Below, in pieces: positions 40,768 to 52,226 of a stretch of 64,000 nucleotides of DNA; within the stretch, counting starts at the first letter, position 1; each line of letters opens with the position of its first letter. The DNA comes from Balanoglossus misakiensis. Lineage: Eukaryota; Hemichordata. The position numbers and the translations under genes are program-made. Below the pieces are notes generated by a model that saw only the letters and a list, made by a program, of their open reading frames with translations, did no database searches and had not been told where the DNA came from. The stretch covers positions 10,478,001 to 10,542,000 of the forward strand of contig CM082583.2 in the NCBI GenBank assembly GCA_040954595.2, written 5' to 3'.

Positions 40768-43750
40768 TGCATTCCTGTGTAGTTGCCGTGACTCTTCGTT
40801 TACCACCAGACTTGCCACCCGGGGCTACGATTTATATCAGTGCGCGCGGCTGCTGTGTCCTTCTACATCCGAACTTAATCTTCGTAAGGGTATAGGTGAT
40901 TCTTGTCGTAAATGCTTCTAGCTAGGAACCGAGTAACAATCTTTTAACACCCTTGAACAGAAATTACATTATTTCTGACATGTCTCTATTTCACCGTGGC
41001 GCCACCTACGATGTTAGTCGTTCGACCAGCTCAGTGTGAAGTAGGTGCTCCCTACATAATTGTATTACCCGAATAATTGTTCGACTGCATTCAATAAGTG
41101 TAGCAACCTTTTCAGAATACCCCTGAGACTTATTGGTTAAACTCTTTCAGAATTAGTTATTCGAATATGACATTTTCCCCGACTCTTGTCTTTTTACTGG
41201 ATGAAGAACTTCTATTAAGTAATTACCGTCAACAGTACCCAAATTAAATTGTCTTTTCGTGATAGATTGGAAGTTGGAAGTAAAAATAGACGATAGCAAA
41301 GCCAGTTTAATAAAGATTTTATTGCATATTGTTTTTAGAGAAGTATCAGTATAAATGTAATTTTGGCACTGCGTATTTGTTACTTATATATGGATATTCA
41401 TTTGTGAAATCATTGCTTGAAATCACCATTACGCAGTCTCCATGGCAGTATATCAAGTTGCCTTTTTAGAGAGAAACAGTGGGTAGTGATGGGACGTGTG
41501 CAACCAACCTAATGTGGTGTCAAAGGTATACACAAGTGGTGAAAGTGACGACATGTACATATGTCATCATGTCGACCATAATGGTTCCATTTAGATCCTA
41601 GTTTTTGTGTGGATACAAGTGAAATAACACAGAAGAATCTCTGAAGATAGTCAACCCTTTATTAAGTAGGCGTGGGATGCTTTTCCAGGATAACCACCTG
41701 AGTTTGTCTAGTTTGCAGTGTAGTGTTTTGCCTGAGAAATTGTAAATGAGAAATAGCGATCACCTGACCCCGCACACTGAGTTTACGAACTCTCACTGCA
41801 GGAATGCCACTTTCTCTTCGGCTGATGAATCGAAGTGTATGGAGTCATAACCTGGAAACTGAAATATTGCACCTTTATGAACACTTAGCAGACTGATCCT
41901 GTATGAAAGTTTTATGGCTAAGGACTTGTAATGCCATTTTACGTCTGTAGTATTTTATTCATCTGAATTCTGTGAGTATGAGGTGTGTTTAGTGCCACAA
42001 CACGGCGATTTAGATGGACTTAATATGCTCACAAAGTAGAGATCCGCTTGCTATATGCGACAAGCCGAATTATTGGATCATAACGTGTCTTGCAACGATT
42101 TACCCTTTGCAGTGTAATGAAAATTTTGTGAATTACTAAAAGACTCCTGTATGATGTATGTAATTCCTTATTTTGACAGTAACCGTACAATAAAATTTAT
42201 ATGTTTCTATGTGCACATATTGTTCCGTTTTCAGTTATGTGTTAGATGAGTTAGTATGGATTTCAATGCTTCAGTAGCTATTGCATATCCAAACAATTTG
42301 TAACTCACCTTTAAACTCACATTAAGTAAATATTTCGGCAAATATAATTACCCTTGGTTATTAGAAGGACGCAGTAACTATTCCATTACTATGAGTAAGC
42401 GTTAATTTCCTTGCACCTTAATGTCATTATGTCAGGAAAACTAGTCCTGCTGGTAACTGTTATTGGCAAGTATACTTCATCCCCTTCACATGGAACCAGT
42501 TGTAAATTTAAAGGTTACAGTACACTCATCTTCGTCTGCTTTACAAATTAGATTAGGAACCTAGATTACGAGTACCTCTTGCATTCATGCTTTACATTAA
42601 ATGATCCGGTATTTATTTCAAAAACTACTGCAATATATGTGTACACAAATTATGAACTTCTACTGAGTATTGAAACGGTCTTACTTAGACTATAATAACT
42701 TGTTGTGCATAAAATAAGCAAAATTTACAACATTTTTGGAAAGTAAAATCGTCATATATATTCCATCGCTGTCATAATGAAGTGCGTATAATTTACCCAA
42801 TAGAAGACATGAGCAGATCAGATCAGATCCATAATAAGCTTATCTTATTTGCATAAAGCCAACAAGTGATGGCGTATAGAAAAGATTGATGGTGACCTGC
42901 CCCAAATTTGGCGCCCATCATATATGAACCTAACCTGTGAGAATTTGGCACTCCAACATCAATGATAGCGGACTGTATTGTGACCCTATCTCTCTGTTTT
43001 CTTACTTTTGCTTCGCCACTCAAAGTAATACTTAAGGATTGAAAATCTTCAGTTGCTTTATTTGTAAATTGCCCTCGGACATTGTAAATATGATACTCAA
43101 GGTTACTTCATAGCATGGTGCAGTACCTCATCAAGTTTTCGAGACTGTAGTTTGCTACTTCACAAGCTGCGCGTAGGAACCTAGAGTGTGCTTTAAAGTC
43201 CGCGTTTTGACAGAATCGCGGGTAACATTCGCCATGGGTCATTTGTGAAGTAGCCCCATGTAAACGCGTTCGTGGCTTTTCCTCAACTTGTAAGCCGCTC
43301 TCAGTCGTCAGTAAGTGTGAGCGTTTCTGCACACATCACAGCAGATATACCACGACAACTTGGCATCACAGCCAATGGGAAGTCAAAGTCTAGGCCTAAA
43401 TGCTACGATGTACATCATTGCAAACGATGTGACTGTTAATTTGTATGTAACACTGCAATTCATGGCAAACAATGCGTCATTAACGTTACTTTTGATCACA
43501 TTTCCAATTTACTTCGATATAACATGTATTGGTTGGTAGGGGCTTTCTGAACAGTGAGAAAGTGTTGGTTTAGAAAATTCGCACATGTGTAGTTCAGATG
43601 AACAATTATCTATACAAGCTTATGTGCACTAGATGTTGAAACTCATTACTGTTGGTGTGTCTCTCAGTTGCGGAAATACGTTCAATAATCCAATACTTTC
43701 TATTTCACCAGTGTTCTCTGGCAACCATTATCCGTGAGATATTTGGATAT
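40768..43750. other. Spacer between convergent receptors B and C
   Basis: No gene recognised. It contains TTTAATAAAG near 41310, a GATCA-type short repeat at about 42810-42830, and a GGCGCCACCTA string near 41000 that resembles half a CTCF motif. Confidence 0.5.
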
Positions 43751-43910
43751 TTCGTAAATGTCAGTATCTAAATAGTATTTGAAAGTCTATCTGGCATTAA
43801 CCTATGTCTGGAATTGATTTGATAATTTCTCGGGCATTAACCAATTTCTAAAGATTATCGGAGAATTATCTGGCATTAGCCGGCGTCTAAAGGTTATTGC
43901 AGATGTAGGA
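43751..43910. repeat. Degenerate ~40-bp minisatellite
   Basis: Units start at 43791, 43831 and 43870 with C(T/G)GGCATTA(A/G)CC, followed by a TCTAAAG-like and a TTAT-like block. A more worn copy probably begins at 43751. The period is 39-40 bp. The copies differ at many positions, so the array is old. Confidence 0.7.
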
Positions 43911-44988
43911 CGTGGCCAAATTTCAGCGATGCATTATAATAATGATTAAGACTATTTACACCCAGTTAAGCATACCTTTAAGGTCCCTTCCTAGCTCCAA
44001 ATAATCTAAATACATCCAATGAAGGTTCCCTATAGACCATTTTGTGACCAGATATACTCGTGCTTCTTACGCCGCTAAATACTGAGAGCTGAATTCTTCC
44101 TGAGAAAATATACGGTCCATTTTCATTTCATTGTTCATATTCAGAATACATTTTAATTTATACGCACATGAGACTAAATTCGACTTTGGTTATTACTCCA
44201 ATAAATCAGTCTATATTTTGCTTAAATAAATTTATATCAACAAATCTGATATATTAGTGCTACTGACGAGTAATGAAATGCGATTATCATTTCAATCTTC
44301 TGTTATTTATTTGGTGAATTACCTAAGGTAATGTAATGAATACTGAATTCGCTTCTTGGTTAATGGTTAAAGAAACTCTTTCGATTTTTAGACACGTCTG
44401 CTTTGTATTCGACTGTTGTCGTGTCACGTGTCGTCACAGAATGCAAACAGGCATTGGTCTTGACTCCACTGTCTTGCAAGAACCTTCATTCGCTCATTGC
44501 TACATACAACACAACATACATGTAGACAATAACGTGATGATGAGACTAGAGCCAGATTGTCAACAAACTTCCATTCATTTAACTTTAATAGCAGGAATCC
44601 GCCATCTTGAAATCGTTAAGTAAATCCTATTTAAAGTACATTGTAATAAGAATTTTGTAAAGAGAAGTTTAGTGAACATATTACGAACTAAGGGTGGAAT
44701 GTTCGAGACCTGTATACAAGTAAAAGTCTGTCAACATAAACCATTCTAAACAGATTACAAAACGAATGATGGCACGGTGTTAAGATTGTAACAATCTGAG
44801 TTTCTTTCCGGTTAGTTGAGAAACCACGTTGTAATTGCTTTCAGACGAAAATCGGAATTCAGAGTTCAGATGTGCGTCATTCGGGCAATTGCTATTCTCG
44901 TCCGGTGCATGTAATTATCAAAGTGACTCCATTGAAATAGTACTCTTCGAACGAGAGAGGGTCGGATAACCTGGTTTTCAAATTTGTC
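43911..44988. other. Downstream flank of receptor C
   Basis: Probably contains the 3' untranslated region of the minus-strand receptor C. Candidate poly(A) hexamers read on the minus strand are ATTAAA at 44584-44589 and AATAAA at 44306-44311; neither is decisive. A 95-codon plus-strand frame at 44336-44623 has no recognisable feature. Confidence 0.4.
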
Positions 44989-46095
44989 CTAGATCGTGCG
45001 ACGTCTTTGCCTTCGGGCTTTTTGTTGATCAGAAGTCATGCCCAGGACTGAGAAACTGTTAGTGTCCATAACCGGGTAAGACTTTGTCGACTCTGTGAGG
45101 CTCGGGCGGCGACGACCATCTCGGGCCCAACTCCTCAGAATCCAATTCCTGTAATCTCCCGTGATACCTTTCGAGTCTCTGGCGCTGCGCAGGGGCACGA
45201 TGCTGATGAAACCCTGTCTGAAACTTTCACTGAAGAAGATGTAGATTAAAGGATTGATGCAGCTATCGGCATATGCCAAACAAAGACTTGTGACGCGGGC
45301 AGCAAATGTGCCATAGCTGTTGTCATCGCGCTTTTCGCCAATCTGTGTTAAGAGAATCAGATAGTAAGGTAGCCAGGACAGGGTGAAAATTATGCTAATT
45401 AAAATCGCTAATTTGGTAACTCCTTTTGTAGGTTTCTTCCTTGATTTGGCACCCTCTTCATCCGGCTTCCACCGCCCCTTTGTGTAACTTGTCAACACCA
45501 GGATAAACAAAATCGAAATAACCGAGATGGGTATGGCGTAGAAAAATATGAACGTGTAGATGACGTGCCAATAGTGGCCATAATGGGAAGGCCACACATA
45601 CAAGCATGTCTCTATGTCGTCACTTCCGGATTCAACTGTGGCGTACAGCCACATGGGCAGGACGGCTAAAACAGCTACAATCCATATGATGGCGTTTGCG
45701 ATTTTGGCGCGTTTCATACTTCGCAGTCGTGCAGCGGTGTCCGGGTGGACAATAACTAGGTGTCTGTCCACGGCCAACACCAAAAGCGTGTACGCTGTTA
45801 TAAACTGGTTGAGAGTGTCCAGAGGAAGGCTCAGTTTACAGATGGTGTTTCCAAAAATCCACCGACCCTGGGAAAACTGAAACGCAAGAAATGGCAGAAC
45901 CACAACAAGCGTAAGATCTGCCACAGCTAGATTCAGAAAATACATATTTGGTATCGTTTTCATCTTGGATTTGCTAAGAATCGACGCGATGGTGCCACAG
46001 TTTCCCACGAGGCCTATAACAACTATAAGGCCGACGACGCCAGGTGCCACGGCGTGGATTGGTTGATTGGAGTCGTATTCAAACTCGGACCTCAT
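44989..46095 (-). CDS. Receptor C: divergent somatostatin-receptor-like class A GPCR
   Basis: Plasma-membrane receptor of 368 residues in one open exon. The ATG at 46095 has G at -3; an acceptor-like CTCAG lies about 35 bases upstream. Seen: N32 (1.50), D60 (2.50), C86 (3.25), D93 (3.32), Q97 (3.36), DRH 110-112, W138 (4.50), C164 with W168-P169, SWLP 240-243, L248 (6.55) and NPLIY 281-285. The Asp-x-x-Asn-Gln-Phe block in helix 3 and the loop-2 Cys...Trp-Pro tie it to receptors A and B. Differences: DRH in place of DRY, Ser in place of the usual Cys at 6.47, no N-terminal glycosylation sequon, a longer charged third inner loop, and a highly basic tail with an RRPS (PKA-type) site and the end RRRTI. 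Its ligand and coupling are less certain than for the other two. Confidence 0.9.
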   Translation of the reverse strand: MRSEFEYDSNQPIHAVAPGVVGLIVVIGLVGNCGTIASILSKSKMKTIPNMYFLNLAVADLTLVVVLPFLAFQFSQGRWIFGNTICKLSLPLDTLNQFITAYTLLVLAVDRHLVIVHPDTAARLRSMKRAKIANAIIWIVAVLAVLPMWLYATVESGSDDIETCLYVWPSHYGHYWHVIYTFIFFYAIPISVISILFILVLTSYTKGRWKPDEEGAKSRKKPTKGVTKLAILISIIFTLSWLPYYLILLTQIGEKRDDNSYGTFAARVTSLCLAYADSCINPLIYIFFSESFRQGFISIVPLRSARDSKGITGDYRNWILRSWARDGRRRPSLTESTKSYPVMDTNSFSVLGMTSDQQKARRQRRRTI

Positions 46096-49000
46096 TGCGA
46101 ATCGGACAATAGGAACCCACTGAGTTCAACCGGATACTTCGAAATATTTCCAGCTGGCAGTGAACAAAAGGAGCGTTTCTCCATTCGCTGTCTAGATGCA
46201 CATCAAGCAGATCATGCTCAAACTCGGAAATGACCTAGAAAGAGAGATGATAGATATTATGTATTGATCGGCAACCGAAGTACCGTCCTGATTTAAATGT
46301 GTACTATCGATTAATCCCATTTTATCAAATAAAGTCAGAACCAAATTATGCAAATTAGCGTTAACTGTACTTTTAAAAGGCCCAATCACAGCAGGCGACA
46401 ATGACATAAAACTATTGAATTTGATATCTTTCGACTGAGCTACGACTGTGCAAAATAACGGCAGAAGCGGTCGTTCTGCCAATTCCCTGTCTAATCGTAC
46501 GGGAAGAAGCGCACTGGAAGTCCCATGGTGCGCCTGCATACTTGAGACTTCTATGCCTCGAAGCTGTCCTAATTTAGAAACCATAAAGCCAGCATAGAAG
46601 CGCCAGAGTATTGAATAAAATGTATACTATGAAGCAGAGTAGAGCACGTGTCATCGCTACTGGTGAAGCGAAACGGGCTTTCTATAGACTAATCGACAAG
46701 GCATATACGCCTTCAACAGATCCTATACCAGGCATGATGTACTTTCTTGTTGGCGTGACCTCGCGTTTGAGAGGGGACACATGATTCTAGTCAAAGCAGG
46801 CTCCATGCGTTTTGCATCAATATGGCGGACTACAAATTTAAAATATTACCCTGCAGAGAAATGTTGGTAGAGTCAGAATGAAAGAGAAATCGAACAGGAT
46901 TTCTGATTAGAATTCGTAGCTAGTGGGTAAGAAAACGTCTGGCTGTCTATTGTGCCTTGGATGACTGAAAGAAACGCGGAATCGTCACAAATGAAGTACA
47001 ATTTTCACCAGAGCAGTGAAGCTATCTAAACAGTTACTGTGAAAATATGTCACATTGATGAAAAAACGATTGCGAAATGATTGCCAGAGGCAAACAAAGT
47101 AGACGCATTCAATTACTCGTCGCTTTGTGTATTCATTTAACTTTCTTTGTAACAGCAGTGAATATTGATTTGCAATTTTGTAAACGAATCGATTGATATG
47201 ATTCTGATATTCTGTTAATTCATTTGAAATCCAAGCCGCACCCCGATGTTACTCATGTCAGCGTGTCCATATAAAAGTACGCAAAGCCCGAGATGTATAA
47301 TGCCCTAGGCACTATATGTGTGTGAAGAACTCAAGAGAGATTTATCAGTCAACTTTTATCCATCTTTTCATGCAAAAAATAATCATAGAACGCGAAGTCG
47401 TCATATCGACCAGACGCCGTGACCAACAGTAAAGATTATATTACAGAAGCTAAATCAAATTTTAAAGTGAGTCACTCTCAGCTAGTTTAATCGATTTAAT
47501 CATGAAAGGGTGAGAGAGACCTGAGCTGTTTCTCGACACACACAATGCCGAGGAATTGATACAGGTAAATACCTAAACACCATCGCACGGATCATGAGAA
47601 ATCGTGTTACGGTCAGTGACACGCGACTGATCTCTGTTCCAAATGCACACGCAGTAACATGTTTCCATTAAATGTTGAATCGTTATGACAGAGAAATTTC
47701 TTGCAATTTATCTCTCTGGTGTCTCTGGAGTAAATCTTGACTGGACCTCAATTTTACGCCAATACTCAGTTGTATATACAGTGAAATATGGCTGCAACTC
47801 AGAGGATATCAATGATACAACAAGGAAAGCCGCCATGATTTTCTCTTAGAGAAACGCTTCTGACTTTGAAAAAAGAAGCGGGAGCAGTTATTCGGGTATA
47901 CCTAGGGGCAAAAGTAACATAAATAACCTTTGGTGTACAACTTTACGATCGGGAAGGGATAATTCGGGGAGGATTTTCAGTGAGGGTTATTAACCCTTGG
48001 TTTCGCTTAGTGGAATCAAATATACACGTGATCGAAACAACATTAGTAATTAATTAATTTATTCAACCGATCGACTATAATTCAATTCAAGCAAAGTCAG
48101 CTTGACGTGTTTCTGTGGGAAAAATGTCGAGTATAAAATGCTGCGAGATGTATAATTAAAACATTACATTTAAGGGGTCACTTCAAGATTAGGGTTGCTA
48201 AGAGGGTTAGGTTGTTATCAAAACAGGAAACCGAAAATGCCTTCAGTCAAATTGAATTCATATAGCTCTCAGTCTGGTGCCGGCTTTAAAGTAAACGTGA
48301 TAAGAAAGGCTTTATGAGTGACATCACAGCGAAACTCTACGCTTCTGTCTTCCTGATCAAAGAATAATATACTTCTCATATTAAAACTTGAGAACTTGTC
48401 AACCGTTTGTCACATTTTATCATGTCGGATTGGAATTAATTAACTGCAGGGGTTATGTGCGTCTCATTAATTAACACTCCTTGTAACCAGTGACCTGTAC
48501 ATTATTAACGACTTGAATATTAACAATGCATGTCTTGTCAGAGCTACCCTCTTTAAAAGCTACAAGCCATTAATTATCAATAACATTTTAACGGGTTAAA
48601 ATGTCTACAGCGTTATTTCATCAAAACCATCTATAAACGTTTTAAGCTGGCGACACTGGCGATTCTAGAGGCACGCTGCGCACATTGGGGATCGCAGAAT
48701 CCGCATTTGACTAACAAAATGACTCGTAGGTGAAGCTTTGCATTCACACTTCGTCGCCAAGCCGTAATTGTTGGATAAATGAATCTGGTATCTAGCGTAT
48801 TTGAAAACGTATATCGATTGCTCCATTTTTGCATCCATTGTACTCAAAGGTACAGCGATAAGATTTAGCAGACCACATCTCGTATAATGTTCCATTCAGG
48901 GGCGTATGCCAAGGGAAAGGGAATTGTGGTCCCATGCCACAAATTTGAAGCGGGTTTAGACTTGTTAAGGTGATCAGAAATAAGGCTCTAATCCCACTAC

Positions 49001-50091
49001 GCCATAAAACCCCTTCAGTATTTGACTTGCCATAAGCTTATTGTGCAAATCCAGCAATCCCACGAATTTTAGACTGAGATTTGAGCGAACGAGTTGATTG
49101 CATGTAGTTTAGAATTTTAAACAGCTTGATAAGCGGATACAAATATCTATTTTTATGGAAAATAAGTTGTAGCTTCCGGTATGAGATTTCCAAATGGACT
49201 GTATTGGAAAAGTCTTAGTACCTATACCTACAAATATATATGTATGCATGCACACTACACTACACTTAACAAGACACCTACCTGGCATCTTGGGAGCTTC
49301 TGTTCGACCGCGTGCGTCATCACATTACACAAACGACTTGCATAGTATACACACACAAGTATACTTGTACATCATGACAATGATGTCCAAAGCATTAGAC
49401 ACAAAATCGACATACTATTGTTACTACCTACTTTAAACCACGCCAAAAGATGAACGGTTAAAATATGCGTATGTCGATAATACACCATGAACACAGATTG
49501 CATTTCACACGTTCGATAAGTCTTTGAAACAGCACTTCATTAATGAATGGCAAATGTATCGATTTTCAAATGCCAATATGATTTTCACTTTCAAATATCG
49601 ATCGCAGTAAGCTTGTGTCGAAATGACAGTGCTTAATTACCCACATATCTCCAAACAACCGTATTTTGAAGATATAATTTTCTGAATGAATGTGGTATTC
49701 AACATGTCATAACAGTGTGTGACTGTATGCAAAGTATTTCGAGTTTGAGGGCTAGGAGTGAAACAATGATCTTTCCAAAGCCGCTGGGTATCATTAGTTT
49801 AAATATAGCATCCTTCCAAGACTGCGCTAAATGTTTGGTTCCATTGTTAGGATGGACAAGTTGGGGAAAAAAGATTCTGTTTCAGATATATAATAATAGA
49901 TGCGTGGCTTGAATTCGGCGTCGGAAATATTACTATTTTTTCTGTTCAGATCAGGAAATCATCGATCGCCGAAAGGTTGGATTAGTTTTACGGGGTGTCG
50001 GCATTAGGGACTGTCTTTAGGGTACAGGGTGAGAGTCAGGGAATGTGGTAGGACATTATTAAAAACGACAGAAGAAAAAGCGTGAGGTTGA
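46096..50091. other. Non-coding spacer upstream of receptor C
   Basis: Should contain the promoter of receptor C near 46100-46200. The short minus-strand frame at 46192-46584 has no recognisable domain. An AGGGTTA/TAACCCT hairpin lies near 47980. Nothing else is supported. Confidence 0.45.
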
Positions 50092-50105
50092 CCACTAGGG
50101 GGCGT
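50092..50105 (+). promoter_or_regulatory. CTCF-like motif
   Basis: CCACTAGGGGGCGT agrees with the animal CTCF core CCASYAGRKGGCRS at all but the last position. It lies about 700 bases before the GC-rich exon-like segment. Motif match only; no binding evidence. Confidence 0.45.
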
Positions 50106-50781
50106 ATCACGAGCATGAAACTGGCGTGAAGTGGTCAGAGAACTGGACTTACCAGGTCACGAAGTTCAGCAACAACACCTGTTCCTAACGCCTATTCATA
50201 TTCCCTTACACGTCTTAAGTAGTATCGATCGGCAAAACTCGGGACTAAACAAACGAGAGATGTCCTTATACAGTTGCATTTATAACGATTACTATCGTAG
50301 GCAACGTTTACCAAGATCGCTGTTGGTGTTGGTATAGACTGTGAAAAATACAAAATAAAACGCAACATGCTAATGATATATACTAAATAATGAAGTGGAA
50401 TGATAACCTGGAGACTATCAATGTAAACGAGTCCTTAGTGAGAGGTGAATGAGGTGAATATCGGTTTTTTTTCGTAAGACCCAATCCTTTGAGAGGGGCT
50501 TTCATGTGATTATTGGATAGACCAGTTTTGTTTTGAACTAGAAACTGACCCTGTAATTAAAAATAACCCATAAACAAACCCCATGTATGGTGTCGTCCTT
50601 CTTAAAAGTCGTACATCCAAAAACACTCTCTCTTTCAAAAGAAACGCCTTTTTCCAGACAAAAACATCAAATTGAACTTTTTAATTGACTCATTCTGATG
50701 AAAGGATGGGAGAAGGGATTCTGAGGATCCAGATCGATTGTAATTAACGTTTAAGGTTTGTGGCCATTTGTTCTTTCCCAG

Positions 50782-51249
50782 GCGGGCCCAGATGCAACTA
50801 CCAGCATTTTGAGGGCAGGGGGTTCTTTCCGGAGTGCGATGTGTAAACAGCGAGGCGATCAAGACTTCCCGCGGCGAACAGGACTCCTATCAGCCGATCC
50901 TTGCCGTGAGCAGACGCGCGTTCAACGTCGCTTACTTCAGCACCCACTAGTACATGTATTACATAAACCGGCGCAGGATCTGCATCTACCTAATTATACA
51001 GTTTACCAACAGCGCCCATTCAACGCTTACTAAAGTCTCCCCACCACCAGTCTTTGTGTTTCGAATTCCCGTTGATCAAAGAGCGTGACGTCTCCCGAAC
51101 CTCACTTCCAAGCCTCCGATTCGTCCATTGCGGAGAGCTGCTATCCAACGTTCACGAGCGACATCGGTTTCCAGGGTAAAAAATCTCCCCGCCACTTTCT
51201 GACCCAACATACACCATCCCCGTGCCATATTTCAAGTTGAAGAGACCAG
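50782..51249 (+). other. Candidate GC-rich 5' exon
   Basis: The segment is bounded by TTCTTTCCCAG (AG at 50780-50781) and a good CAG|GTGAGA donor at 51250. It is clearly more GC- and CpG-rich than its surroundings. Several frames contain protein-like stretches, but each is broken or lacks a family signature, so an untranslated or alternative first exon is as likely as a coding one. Its donor could join the acceptor at 51850-51851, just before the secretory open frame, across a 602-base intron. Confidence 0.3.
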
Positions 51250-51851
51250 GTGAGAAAAAACCCAACGTCAATCGATCCTAATCGTGTTCGTTTTATTCTA
51301 TCTTTTCTTTTCTGTGTGAGACCAATCGTTTTTATTGTTAGCTAGACACGCTTTTCTGACCCCAGCCTGTGCATGCGGGGTTTCAGACAACTTGTACTAT
51401 CGACTGTGACTCTATGAAGGATGGCTGGACTCCAGCTTGGATCTCTTTGTGGCTTGTTCTTTTTTAGAAAGACACAACAATCACAAACTCTCTGGCCTAT
51501 CTTTTACGAGTGTGTGCTTTGTATGGTTTGCTGGAAGATGAGTGTAAGGGATGGCTATTAAAACTGAGAAAACGTGCCTGATGATTGCCAAAAAACACCC
51601 CACAAATTGATTAAACGTCTTTTCTGAGATTGTCTTTGGGGATTAAATCGCTACGATCGGTGTATAATTGACAACGTTGGTGTAGTTGATACTGATTGCA
51701 GGATTGGATGAAATATAACCGTTTCTTGGCTGCAAATCAAGGACACTCTGCTTTGCGTCTGTTACCCTGGAGTTTTTGCTATGGTCGTCTGTTAAGGAGG
51801 TTGTCATGAGCTGTTGAGGGGGAGGGCGACGGGAATCAGGCTTTTGGTCAG

Positions 51852-52226
51852 ATGATGCATGGTACATTGGCGATGATTAAAATTCATCACATAGTTATTT
51901 ACACGTGGTTATTCATATGTTTACCTATAGTACAGGGTAACTTAAGTAATAACCTTACAGGTGACGGTTTCCTTGGTAACGACATTGAGCAAACCAGGTT
52001 TTTTCCGTCGTCACATTTTAACAAAACAGACTGTGGTCATTTTGAGTTTGCAAATGATTCCCGGGCTATCATAATCTATCGATTTCCCCACCTTTGGAGA
52101 ATTATTTTCCTTAATTCGACCACAACGCCCTCAGGGGATACGAAAAAAATGTCCACCTCTTTCAACACTGCCCGCCGTTTATCTCGAAAGAGTGCGCATC
52201 TGGGTTCTAACAGTAGAAGGTCATAG
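51852..52226 (+). CDS. Candidate secreted or membrane glycoprotein, or its signal-peptide exon
   Basis: Family not recognised. The open frame has 124 codons from the ATG at 51852, which follows GGTCAG, a possible splice acceptor; M8 is an alternative start. Seen: a signal peptide with hydrophobic core at about residues 14-28 and a Val-Gln-Gly cleavage-like end at 27-29; five N-glycosylation sequons (N30, N34, N57, N68, N88); a single cysteine (C61) after the signal; and dibasic pairs at 98-99, 108-109, 112-113 and 122-123. The sequons suggest an extracellular chain and the dibasic pairs a propeptide-like tail. Two donor-like sites, 51937 and 51961, are both phase 1, as is common after signal-peptide exons, so only the first 29-36 residues may be coding. 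An open frame also runs antisense. No cysteine ring of somatostatin or allatostatin-C type is present. Confidence 0.35.
   Translation: MMHGTLAMIKIHHIVIYTWLFICLPIVQGNLSNNLTGDGFLGNDIEQTRFFPSSHFNKTDCGHFEFANDSRAIIIYRFPHLWRIIFLNSTTTPSGDTKKMSTSFNTARRLSRKSAHLGSNSRRS

Noticed and set aside
46192-46584. 130-codon minus-strand open frame upstream of receptor C
   Set aside because: Not in a position to add a sensible N-terminus, and has no domain or clear donor joining it to the receptor.
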